This document shows, piece by piece, positions 33,174 through 41,005 of a DNA stretch of 64,000 bases (the stretch's first letter is position 1; each line of letters opens with the position of its first letter). This DNA is from Streptomyces umbrinus (GTDB lineage Bacteria > Actinomycetota > Actinomycetes > Streptomycetales > Streptomycetaceae). The position numbers were made by a program, and so were the translations under genes. Where the stretch lies: contig NZ_JAUSZI010000002.1 of NCBI RefSeq assembly GCF_030817415.1, positions 4,216,001 to 4,280,000 of the forward strand. The letters run 5' to 3'. The notes beneath the pieces are model-generated. The model was given only the letters and a program-made list of their open reading frames with translations. It did not search any database and was not told the DNA's origin.

Positions 33174-33270
33174 CGTGAACAGCGCTCCCGGCCGGGGGTC
33201 CGGGGGTTGTCCCCCGGGAAGACACAGCAACGGGGCCCTGGACCGGGTGGTGGCCCTGGCCAACGGCTGA
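33131..33270 (+). repeat. Duplicated 3-prime end of the lysozyme gene
   Basis: Bases 33131-33173 and 33228-33270 match at 39 of 43 positions and both encode NGALDRVVALANG followed by a stop (TAA, then TGA). The 54-bp segment between them carries a hairpin at 33200-33217. Confidence 0.85.
33200..33217 (+). terminator. Hairpin between the two lysozyme gene ends
   Basis: CCGGGGG and CCCCCGG form a perfect 7-bp stem with a TTGT loop, 27 bases after the current lysozyme stop. The surrounding GGGGGTCCGGGGG sequence is common between Streptomyces genes. Confidence 0.5.
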
Positions 33271-33325
33271 CCCGCACCCACAGACACCGAACCCACCCAC
33301 GATCCGCGCGTACAGGGATACGCGG

Positions 33326-33362
33326 AAGGCCCGAGCCCCTCATAAAGAGGGACCCGGGCCTT
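33326..33362. terminator. Bidirectional terminator between lysozyme and lon
   Basis: Arms of 16 bases (AAGGCCCGAGCCCCTC and GAGGGACCCGGGCCTT) pair with two mismatches around a 5-base ATAAA loop. It sits between convergent genes, with A-rich and T-rich edges on either side. Confidence 0.8.
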
Positions 33363-33382
33363 GCGTTACCGGTGGACGCCCG

Positions 33383-35800
33383 TCACGCCGCCACCGGAAC
33401 CTCCGTCGCCGCGCCGTTCGTCGCCGGGGCGAGCGCCAGTTCGAGGACCTGGCGGACGTCCGTGACCGCGTGGACGTCGAGCTTCTCCAGGACCTCGGCC
33501 GGGACGTCGTCCAGGTCGGCCTCGTTGCGCTTCGGGATGATCACGGTCGTGACCCCGGCCCGGTGCGCGGCGAGCAGCTTCTGCTTCACGCCGCCGATCG
33601 GGAGCACCCGGCCGGTGAGCGAGACCTCACCCGTCATGGCCACGTCCGTACGGACCAGCCGGCCCGACAGGAGCGAGGCGAGGGCCGTCGTCATCGTGAC
33701 ACCGGCGCTCGGGCCGTCCTTGGGGACCGCGCCGGCCGGGAAGTGGATGTGCGCACCCCGGTCCTTCAGGTCACCCACGGGCAGTTCGAGTTCGGCTCCG
33801 TGACTCCGCAGGAAGGAGAGCGCGATCTGCGCCGACTCCTTCATGACGTCACCGAGCTGACCGGTGAGGGTCAGACCCGACGCGCCCGTCTCGGGGTCGG
33901 CCAGCGACGCCTCCACGAAGAGGACGTCACCGCCCGCACCCGTGACCGCGAGGCCTGTCGCCACGCCGGGCACCGCGGTGCGGCGCTCGGCCGGGTCCGT
34001 GGCGGACTCGGGCACGTGGTGCGGCCGTCCGATCAGCGCGCGCAGATCGTCGGCGCCAACCGTGAACGGCAGTTCCCGCTCGCCGAGTTCGTGCTGTGCC
34101 GCGACCTTGCGGAGCAGCCGTGCGACGGACCGCTCCAGGTTGCGTACGCCCGCCTCCCGCGTGTACTCGCCGGCCAGCTTGCGCAACGCACTCTCGTCCA
34201 GGGTGACTTCGGCCTTCTCCAGACCGGCCCGCTCCAGCTGACGCGGCAGCAGGTGGTCCCGGGCGATGACGACCTTCTCGTCCTCGGTGTAGCCGTCCAG
34301 GCGCACCAGCTCCATACGGTCGAGCAGTGCCTCCGGGATGGCTTCGAGCACGTTGGCCGTGGCGAGGAACACCACGTCGCTCAGGTCGAGTTCGACCTCC
34401 AGGTAGTGGTCCCGGAAGGTGTGGTTCTGCGCCGGGTCGAGGACTTCGAGCAGGGCCGCGGCCGGGTCGCCGCGGAAGTCGGAGCCCACCTTGTCGATCT
34501 CGTCCAGCAGGACCACCGGGTTCATGGACCCGGCCTCCTTGATGGCCCGCACGACACGGCCGGGCAGCGCGCCGACGTACGTACGCCGGTGGCCGCGGAT
34601 CTCCGCCTCGTCCCGTACGCCGCCGAGGGCGACCCGGACGAACTTGCGGCCCATGGCGTGCGCGACGGACTCGCCGAGGCTGGTCTTGCCGACGCCGGGA
34701 GGTCCGACGAGCGCGAGCACGGCACCGCCGCGGCGGCCGCCCACGACACCCAGGCCCCGGTCGTTGCGCCGCTTGCGCACGGCCAGGTACTCGGTGATCC
34801 GCTCCTTCACGTCCTCCAGACCGGCGTGCTCGGCGTCCAGGATCGCCTTGGCGCCCTGGATGTCGTACTCGTCCTCGGTCCGCTCGTTCCACGGCAGTTC
34901 GAGCACGGTGTCGAGCCAGGTGCGGATCCAGGAGCCCTCGGGCGACTGGTCGCTGGAGCGCTCCAGCTTCTCGACCTCCTTGAGTGCGGCCTCGCGGACC
35001 TTCTCGGGGAGGTCGGCGGCCTCGACGCGGGTCCGGTAGTCGTCGGACTCCTCGCCCTCCGCCTCGCCGTTCAGCTCGCGCAGCTCCTTGCGGACGGCCT
35101 CCAGCTGGCGCCGCAGCAGGAACTCCCGCTGCTGCTTGTCCACGCCTTCCTGTACGTCCTTGGCGATGGACTCGGCGACATCCTGCTCGGCGAGGTGCTC
35201 GCGCAGCTGCTCTGTGGCGAGCTTCAGGCGGGCCACCGGGTCGGCGGTCTCAAGCAGCTCGACCTTCTGGGCGGTCGTCAGGAACGGCGAGTATCCGGAG
35301 TTGTCGGCGAGCGCGGACACGTCGTCGATGGCCTGGACACGGTCCACGACCTGCCAGGCGGCACGCTTCTTCAGCCAGTTGGTGGCCAGCGCCTTGTACT
35401 CCTTGACCAGCTCGGTCACGGCACCGGGCAGCGGGTCGGGCACGGTCTCCTCGACCTGGACGCCCTCCACCCACAGAGCGGCTCCGGGGCCGGTCGTACC
35501 GGCGCCCACGCGCACCCGGCCGCGCCCGCGGATCAGGGCGCCGGGGTCTCCGTCGGCGAGGCGTCCGACCTGCTCGACCGTGCCCAGCACACCCGTGTTC
35601 GCGTACGTCCCGTCGATCCGCGGAACAAGCAGCACCCTCGGCTTGCTTCCTCCACTGGACCGCGCGGCGGCCTGTGCGGCCTCCACCGCGGCGCGTACGT
35701 CGGCGTCGTTGAGGTCCAGGGGCACCACCATGCCGGGCAGCACGACCTCGTCGTCGAGCGGCAGCACGGGCAGAGTGAGCGGTTCGGACGTCAGAGTCAT
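33383..35800 (-). CDS. lon: ATP-dependent Lon protease
   Basis: An 805-residue Lon of normal length and domain order. It has an N-terminal LonN domain (LPVLPLDDEVVLPGMVVPL), a coiled coil (KQQREFLLRRQLEAVRKEL) and an AAA+ module with Walker A GPPGVGKTS (K372) and Walker B VVLLDEIDK. The C-terminal peptidase follows, with the catalytic dyad S698 (PKDGPSAGVT) and K739 (GGVKQKLL). It is a cytoplasmic hexamer degrading misfolded and regulatory proteins. The ATG at 35800 follows AGGGGAG by 3-4 bases. An HspR-type HAIR element and a ClgR-type box lie just upstream, matching the known stress control of Streptomyces lon. Confidence 0.97.
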   Translation of the reverse strand: MTLTSEPLTLPVLPLDDEVVLPGMVVPLDLNDADVRAAVEAAQAAARSSGGSKPRVLLVPRIDGTYANTGVLGTVEQVGRLADGDPGALIRGRGRVRVGAGTTGPGAALWVEGVQVEETVPDPLPGAVTELVKEYKALATNWLKKRAAWQVVDRVQAIDDVSALADNSGYSPFLTTAQKVELLETADPVARLKLATEQLREHLAEQDVAESIAKDVQEGVDKQQREFLLRRQLEAVRKELRELNGEAEGEESDDYRTRVEAADLPEKVREAALKEVEKLERSSDQSPEGSWIRTWLDTVLELPWNERTEDEYDIQGAKAILDAEHAGLEDVKERITEYLAVRKRRNDRGLGVVGGRRGGAVLALVGPPGVGKTSLGESVAHAMGRKFVRVALGGVRDEAEIRGHRRTYVGALPGRVVRAIKEAGSMNPVVLLDEIDKVGSDFRGDPAAALLEVLDPAQNHTFRDHYLEVELDLSDVVFLATANVLEAIPEALLDRMELVRLDGYTEDEKVVIARDHLLPRQLERAGLEKAEVTLDESALRKLAGEYTREAGVRNLERSVARLLRKVAAQHELGERELPFTVGADDLRALIGRPHHVPESATDPAERRTAVPGVATGLAVTGAGGDVLFVEASLADPETGASGLTLTGQLGDVMKESAQIALSFLRSHGAELELPVGDLKDRGAHIHFPAGAVPKDGPSAGVTMTTALASLLSGRLVRTDVAMTGEVSLTGRVLPIGGVKQKLLAAHRAGVTTVIIPKRNEADLDDVPAEVLEKLDVHAVTDVRQVLELALAPATNGAATEVPVAA

Positions 35801-35821
35801 GATCTCCCCTTCGGCATTCAA

Positions 35822-35842
35822 GTTGAGCTATGCCGACTCAAT
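35822..35842 (-). promoter_or_regulatory. HAIR-like element (HspR operator) upstream of lon
   Basis: TTGAGC-N7-ACTCAA at 35823-35841 matches the HspR consensus CTTGAGT-N7-ACTCAAG at 11 of the 12 central arm positions, 22 bases upstream of the lon start. HspR repression of lon in Streptomyces is established knowledge; binding here is inferred. Confidence 0.75.
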
Positions 35843-35874
35843 GCATGTGAGCCTTCAATTGTTCCCCAGGCGCT

Positions 35875-35891
35875 GTTCGCTGTGAGCGATC
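35875..35891. promoter_or_regulatory. ClgR-like box upstream of lon
   Basis: GTTCGCT-GTG-AGCGATC is a near-perfect inverted repeat of the ClgR type (GTTCGCT-N3-AGCGAAC, 13 of 14 positions), 75 bases upstream of the lon start. ClgR activates clp and lon genes in Streptomyces lividans. It also lies about 100 bp before the divergent lipoprotein gene. Confidence 0.6.
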
Positions 35892-35988
35892 GGGTCGCCG
35901 AACGCCGGTGAACGTCTCGCCCGGCCGCTGCGTCACAGGTGCGGCGTCGGATTCCTTGTCCGTTCCAGTCGTCTGCCTCGGGGGCATC

Positions 35989-36900
35989 ATGCGGACCGCA
36001 CAACTGCGTCGGTTGCTCGTCGGCCTAAGCCTGTTCGCCACTGCGGCCGTCGGAGTCACCTCCTGCGGAGACAAGTACGGCGATGCCGGTACACACGACC
36101 CGGCTCGTACCGCGGAACGCGCGCGTCAGGTCTCCGACGCCTGGGAGGGCTCGGCGGCGGCGCGGGTGTGGCGTGAGGGCTACTTCCCGCTGGGGGATCC
36201 GGTCCAGCTGCCCGAGGGGGCGTTCCACAACGACGCCGACAAGCAGGCGTACCAGAGTCAGAACTTCGAGATCCGCGGCTCGCTCCCCGGCGCCCCGCCG
36301 GAGAAGGAGGAGATCCGCTGGCGCGGCGGCGGCTCGCTGGCCGTTCCGGTCGTCTCCGCGCGGGCGGCGTACGAGCAGATCGGCGGGGGTTCCGGTGCGG
36401 CCGGTCCGGGGCCCCGGCTCACCGTGACCGGTGCGAAGCTCGGGGAGATGACGATCCACACCAGCCGGGGGACGGCGACGGTCCCCGCCTGGCACTTCAC
36501 GATCAAGGGCTACGACTCGCCGCTCAAGCGCGTCGCGGTCGTCGCCTCGAAGCTTCCGAAGCCCCCGGTCAAGCCCGTACCGGACCTGACGGATGACCTG
36601 TGGGAGCTCGCCGGACTGGACACGGTGTCGCGGGACGGCCGGACCGTCGTGCTGCGCGCCCACCACGGGTCCTGCGACGACGGCCCCGGCGTCGACGTGC
36701 TGGAGAGCGCGGACAACGTGGTGTTCTCCGCCTGGATCCGCAACCCCTCCGACGGCCCCTGCACGTCGGACATGCGCATGAAGAAGGTGACCGTGAAACT
36801 GGACCGGCCGGTCGGCGACCGCATGCTCCTCGACGCGTTCACGGGCAGGCCCGTGCCTTACGAAGGGTCTCCGTGGTCCCGGTCGTCGTCCTGGAGCTGA
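35989..36900 (+). CDS. Putative lipoprotein of unknown function
   Basis: A 303-residue exported protein I cannot assign to a named family. The signal LLVGLSLFATAAVGVTSC has a lipobox-like cysteine (C25 from the ATG at 35989), followed by GDKYGDAG. The mature domain contains two related stretches (LTVTGAKLGEMTIHTSRGTATVPAWHFTI and VVLRAHHGSCDDGPGVDVLES) and two further cysteines that may form a disulphide. The ATG has GGGGG upstream; a GTG at 35908 would add a non-signal-like leader. Its last 43 bases overlap the 3-prime end of the opposite-strand rhomboid-like gene. Confidence 0.82.
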   Translation: MRTAQLRRLLVGLSLFATAAVGVTSCGDKYGDAGTHDPARTAERARQVSDAWEGSAAARVWREGYFPLGDPVQLPEGAFHNDADKQAYQSQNFEIRGSLPGAPPEKEEIRWRGGGSLAVPVVSARAAYEQIGGGSGAAGPGPRLTVTGAKLGEMTIHTSRGTATVPAWHFTIKGYDSPLKRVAVVASKLPKPPVKPVPDLTDDLWELAGLDTVSRDGRTVVLRAHHGSCDDGPGVDVLESADNVVFSAWIRNPSDGPCTSDMRMKKVTVKLDRPVGDRMLLDAFTGRPVPYEGSPWSRSSSWS

Positions 36901-37763
36901 CCCGGCGAGCTGACCCGGCGCAACAGCGGCCAGGTGGCCACCCCTATGGCCAGCGCCATCGTGTGTCCCCAGTTCGTCATCGGATCCGTGAACGCGATCA
37001 GGTCGCCGATGACCATCCAGCCGAACACCGCGAGCACGGTCCAGCGCAGCCAGGGCCTCAGCAGCCCGGCCAGCGCGCCGGCGCTCGTGGCGACACCGAA
37101 GCTGATGCCGTAGTCGTAGCGGTGCAGCGAGCTCTCGGGGAGATGCCCGGCGAGGACGGAGAGGCCGACGGGTATCTCGGTGGCCAGCGTCGCCAGGCCA
37201 TGGCCCAGGAGGAAAACGCCCGCCGTACGCCACCCGCCGATCCGCCGCTCCAACGCGGTCAGCACCAGCAGAAAGGCGATCACGTACGCCGACGTGAGGC
37301 CGCCCGCGATCCACAGCGCGCTGGCGACCAGCACACGCACCGGCGACTGCGCCAGATGGGCCACGTCGGTACTGGACGTCTGAAGCACCCGGTCCACCAG
37401 GTCCGGGTCCGCGTACTCGGCGACGAGAGAGGTCACCGCGAGGACGACCGCGTACCCGAAGGTGAAGGGGGTCCCGGTGGGTGTGGGGAACAGCCGCCAG
37501 GGCCGGACACGGCGAAGGGGCGCGGGCCGGGGCCGGACGCCCCCGGCAGCGGCGGGCGTGCTCTCGACGACGGCGGGCGCACGGACGGCGACAGCGACGT
37601 GCGCGCTCTCGACGGCGAGAGGCCGCTGCCGCGGGATGCCGTCGAGCCCGGCGGCGGGAGCGGCGCCCGGATCGGTGGCGCGAACGGCGTAAGGATCGGC
37701 GGTGGAGACGGAGGGTGCAGCGGGGGTCGTCTTCTCCGCGCCGCTCGTCACAGGCCTTTTCAC
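36858..37763 (-). CDS. Rhomboid-like membrane protein
   Basis: A 301-residue integral membrane protein. An N-terminal ~90 residues rich in Ala, Pro and Val are probably cytoplasmic and disordered. About six membrane helices then follow, with GGWRTAGVFLLGHGLATLAT, DYGISFGVATSAGALAGL and NWGHTMALAIGVA. These positions match rhomboid motifs (the serine in GxSxG-like GISFG, H in WGHTMA), but the canonical GxSG is relaxed to GISFG, so proteolysis is uncertain. GTG at 37763 is favoured over ATG at 37847 because GGAAGGAG lies 8 bases upstream. It overlaps tail to tail by 43 bp with the lipoprotein gene. Confidence 0.82.
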   Translation of the reverse strand: MKRPVTSGAEKTTPAAPSVSTADPYAVRATDPGAAPAAGLDGIPRQRPLAVESAHVAVAVRAPAVVESTPAAAGGVRPRPAPLRRVRPWRLFPTPTGTPFTFGYAVVLAVTSLVAEYADPDLVDRVLQTSSTDVAHLAQSPVRVLVASALWIAGGLTSAYVIAFLLVLTALERRIGGWRTAGVFLLGHGLATLATEIPVGLSVLAGHLPESSLHRYDYGISFGVATSAGALAGLLRPWLRWTVLAVFGWMVIGDLIAFTDPMTNWGHTMALAIGVATWPLLRRVSSPGQLQDDDRDHGDPS

Positions 37764-38071
37764 GGTGGAGGCTCCTTCCGTCACCCCCACCCTCAGCTTC
37801 GCACAGCCTGGCTGTCTGTGACGGGCGCCACCGAAGGGCCGATTCACCTGCTTCTGGCGAGGATGCCCTGGCGTTCACGCCGGGGAGGAATCGCCTCTCG
37901 TGATCGCGATGCGGAGCATCGCCGCACCTGTTCCATGCCGGGCGCGGAGTGCTCGCACGGCTGCCCGACGGGGCCAGGAGATGTGAACAACTGATCGATT
38001 GGTCGCTGGTGGTGGTGATTCGTCGGCGGTGGGCGTTCGTGTGTGTGGTGGTCGTACTACGGTCCGATGTC

Positions 38072-39193
38072 ATGAAGCTGGTGGTGCAGGTGAAGCTGTT
38101 GCCGTCACCGGAGCAGGCGGCGGCGCTGTTGGCGACCCTGGGTGCCTGCAACCGGGCCGCCGACCACGTCTCGCAGGTTGCGTTCGGATCCGGTGTGAAG
38201 GATCGCAACGGCCTGCAGAAGCTGGTCTACGCGGATGTCAAGGCCACGTTCGGGCTGTCGGCGCAGCCCGCGGTGCGGGTGGTGAAGAAGGTCGTCGACG
38301 CCTACAGCGCGCTCGCGGCCGGCCTGAAAGCCGGGCGGCTGGGCGGTCCGGGGTCCAAGCGGTACCGCAGCGCCGTCGGTTCGCCGGTCGGCTTCCGGCC
38401 GGAGGCCGCGCAGCCGTTCGACGACCGGTGCCTGTCCTGGCAGACGGACGGGCGCACGGTGTCCATCTGGACGGTGGACGGGCGGATGCGGGGCATTCGA
38501 TACACCGGCTCACCGGACCAGCTCAAGACCCTGGCCGAGTACCGCAGGGGCGAGAGTGACCTGGTCCGGCGGGGCGGGAAGTGGTTTCTGATCGCGACCT
38601 GCGACCTGCCCGATCCGGAGGTCTACGAGCCGGCTGACTGGATCGGTGTGGACCGGGGCATCGTCAACCTCGCTACCACCAGCGACGGCAGCAATTACCA
38701 GGGCCGCCGTCTGAACCGTTACCGGCGCTGGAAGGCCCGCAAACGTGCCGCACTCCAGGCCAGGCGCACCCGTTCGGCCACCCGCCGTCTGGGTGCTCGT
38801 GCGAAGAAGGAGCAGCGTCATGCCACGGATGTGAACCATCGGATCAGCAAGGAGATCGTGTCCGTCGCCAAACGCACCGGTCGTGGGATCGCAGTCGAGC
38901 AGCTCGACGGGATCCGCGAGCGGGTACGGCTTCGTCGCGACCAGCGGGCCACGCTCTCCTCCTGGCCGTTCCACCAGCTCGGACAGCATCTCGCCTACAA
39001 GGCCCGCCGGGCCGGGGTGCCGTTCCTGGAGGTGGATGCGGCCTACACCTCGCAGCGCTGCCCGCGCTGCGGGCACACCGAGCGGGCCAACCGGTCCACA
39101 CGGGACCACTTTTCCTGTCGTCGGTGCGGCCTCGCTGGGCCCGCCGATGTCGTCGCCGGGGTCAACGTGCGCAACCGCGCACGCTCGGCGTGA
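38072..39193 (+). CDS. tnpB: TnpB (IS200/IS605 OrfB), RNA-guided nuclease family
   Basis: A 373-residue TnpB of full length. The N-terminal wedge region opens KLVVQVKLLPSPEQAAALL. The RuvC catalytic residues are all present: D194 in IGVDRGIVNLA, E276 in IAVEQLDGIR and D359 in GPADVVAGVNV. The zinc ribbon has CPRCG and CRRCG. TnpB proteins cut DNA next to the transposon end, guided by an omega RNA from the element right end. No TnpA (Y1 transposase) is adjacent, so this is a solitary tnpB. The ATG at 38072 is used. It lies between a core membrane gene and a methyltransferase-like gene, in line with insertion into conserved synteny. Confidence 0.93.
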   Translation: MKLVVQVKLLPSPEQAAALLATLGACNRAADHVSQVAFGSGVKDRNGLQKLVYADVKATFGLSAQPAVRVVKKVVDAYSALAAGLKAGRLGGPGSKRYRSAVGSPVGFRPEAAQPFDDRCLSWQTDGRTVSIWTVDGRMRGIRYTGSPDQLKTLAEYRRGESDLVRRGGKWFLIATCDLPDPEVYEPADWIGVDRGIVNLATTSDGSNYQGRRLNRYRRWKARKRAALQARRTRSATRRLGARAKKEQRHATDVNHRISKEIVSVAKRTGRGIAVEQLDGIRERVRLRRDQRATLSSWPFHQLGQHLAYKARRAGVPFLEVDAAYTSQRCPRCGHTERANRSTRDHFSCRRCGLAGPADVVAGVNVRNRARSA

Positions 39194-39409
39194 GTGTTCG
39201 TCACCACACCCGTCTCCGCACCGGCCTGAACGGGCCGGACCGTGGGGAGATGCGACCCGTGACCGTCCCGTCGTAGGGGGCAGTCGGGAGCGCGACAAGG
39301 TGTGAACGACCGAGTGCACAAGCTCGGCCGTTCACGGCCGAGAAGGTGACAACCGTCGGCCCGGCGCAATTCAGCTGCTCGTACCGAGGGAACTTGCCAG
39401 GATGGCCGC
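39194..39409 (+). other. Probable right end of the tnpB element with omega-RNA-like hairpins
   Basis: The 216 bp after tnpB contain two hairpins: CCGGCC/GGGCCGG around TGAAC near 39222-39239, and a perfect CTCGGCCG-TTCA-CGGCCGAG at 39323-39342. Subterminal hairpins and a structured RNA overlapping the tnpB end are the hallmark of IS605-type right ends. The exact boundary cannot be set without comparison to an empty site. Confidence 0.5.
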
Positions 39410-40123
39410 ATGACCACCTCGCACGACGCCCCCTACAACACCACTTACGACGCTTCCCACGGCACTCCTGAAGTCATCGACCGTCGCGAGGGGCCGTACG
39501 GCGAGGTTGTACTCCGCCGGCACGGCGGGCTGCTGCAGATCATCGCCAACGGCTGCTTCCTCATGGACACCTCCGACGGACGCTCGGAGAGACGGCTGGT
39601 CGAGGCCGCGCTCGGCGCGCTGGACGGCCGGCCGGGGCCCGACGTCCTGATCGGCGGCCTGGGCGTCGGCTTCTCGCTCGCACACGCGGCCGCCGAGCCG
39701 CGCTGGGGCCGGATCGCCGTCGTCGAACGGGAGCGGGCCATCATCGACTGGCACCGAGCCGGGCCGCTCGCCGCCCTTTCGTCGCGGGCGCTCGCGGATC
39801 CGCGCACGGAGATCATCGAGGCGGATCTCGTCGCATACGTCAATGAGACGTCCGACACGTACGACGCGCTGTGCCTCGACATCGACAACGGACCCGAGTG
39901 GACCGTCACGGAGGGCAACGAAAACCTCTACTCGACGGCCGGACTCGCCGCGTGCGCAAGGGTGTTGAGGCCCGGCGGGGTACTGGCCGTGTGGTCCGCC
40001 CAACCCTCGCCTGATTTCGCAAGAACCTTGGGGAATGCCGGGTTCCGACAGGTGCGTACCGAAGAGATCCCGGTTGCCCGGGGCGTTCCGGACGTCGTGC
40101 ATCTCGCGATCGGGCCTGGATAG
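39410..40123 (+). CDS. Spermidine-synthase-like SAM-dependent protein
   Basis: A 237-residue class I methyltransferase-fold protein of the polyamine-synthase type. The motif VLIGGLGVGFSLAHA binds nucleotide. It is followed by IAVVERERAIIDWHR and by DALCLDIDNGPEW, where the family catalytic Asp lies. It could transfer an aminopropyl or methyl group, and the acceptor is unknown. The N-terminal 25 residues are Thr/Asp-rich and unconserved. The gene lies just past the tnpB element and 110 bp before the two-component regulator gene. Confidence 0.85.
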   Translation: MTTSHDAPYNTTYDASHGTPEVIDRREGPYGEVVLRRHGGLLQIIANGCFLMDTSDGRSERRLVEAALGALDGRPGPDVLIGGLGVGFSLAHAAAEPRWGRIAVVERERAIIDWHRAGPLAALSSRALADPRTEIIEADLVAYVNETSDTYDALCLDIDNGPEWTVTEGNENLYSTAGLAACARVLRPGGVLAVWSAQPSPDFARTLGNAGFRQVRTEEIPVARGVPDVVHLAIGPG

Positions 40124-40235
40124 CCGAGCGGCGGTCACTGCCCGTACCCTGCTGACCTGACGCCGATCATTCAAGCGTCAAGCGCAGTCATGGAATCACC
40201 CCACTGGTTCCGGAAAGCACACTCAGGGGCGGGCG

Positions 40236-40973
40236 ATGGAGCAGACACACACCTCCCAGAACGGCACGGCGGCCACGCCGGGCGCTCAGCGCCGGGTGCT
40301 GGTGATCGAGGACGATCCGACGATCGTGGACGCCATCGCCGCCCGCCTGCGTGCCGAGGGATTCCTCGTGCAAACGGCGGGTGACGGGCCGGCCGCCGTG
40401 GATACGGCCGAGGCATGGCAGCCCGACCTGCTGATCCTCGACATCATGCTGCCCGGCTTCGACGGCCTGGAGGTCTGTCGTCGGGTACAGGCGGCGCGTC
40501 CGGTGCCGGTGCTGATGCTCACCGCGCGCGACGACGAGACGGACATGCTGGTCGGGCTCGGCGTGGGCGCCGACGACTACATGACGAAGCCGTTCTCGAT
40601 GCGCGAGCTGGCCGCGCGCGTGCACGTACTGCTACGACGCGTGGAGCGCGCCGCGCTGGCCGCGTCGACGCCGCGCTCGGGCATTTTGCGGCTCGGCGAG
40701 CTGGAGATCGACCACGCGCAGCGCAGGGTCCGGGTGCGCTCCGAGGACGTGCATCTCACGCCCACGGAGTTCGACCTGCTGGTCTGCCTGGCGAACACGC
40801 CGCGCGCGGTGCTCTCGCGCGAGCAGTTGCTGGCCGAGGTGTGGGACTGGGCCGACGCGTCCGGCACCCGCACCGTGGACAGCCACATCAAGGCGCTGCG
40901 CCGGAAGATCGGCGCCGAGCGCATCCGTACGGTTCATGGCGTGGGCTACGCGCTGGAGACCCCGACGCCCTAG
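40236..40973 (+). CDS. OmpR/PhoB-family response regulator
   Basis: A 245-residue regulator. The receiver domain (residues ~20-130) has EDDPT, the phospho-acceptor Asp in LLILDIMLPGFDG and Lys in MTKPFSMREL. The C-terminal winged helix shows LTPTEFDLLVCLANTPRAVLSREQLL and RTVDSHIKALRRKIG. It is expected to bind direct repeats as a dimer after phosphorylation. The ATG at 40236 is used. The partner kinase gene starts 33 bp downstream on the same strand. Confidence 0.95.
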   Translation: MEQTHTSQNGTAATPGAQRRVLVIEDDPTIVDAIAARLRAEGFLVQTAGDGPAAVDTAEAWQPDLLILDIMLPGFDGLEVCRRVQAARPVPVLMLTARDDETDMLVGLGVGADDYMTKPFSMRELAARVHVLLRRVERAALAASTPRSGILRLGELEIDHAQRRVRVRSEDVHLTPTEFDLLVCLANTPRAVLSREQLLAEVWDWADASGTRTVDSHIKALRRKIGAERIRTVHGVGYALETPTP

Positions 40974-41005
40974 AGTCGGGCACCCTGGTTGAGGGGGCGG
41001 AAGTG

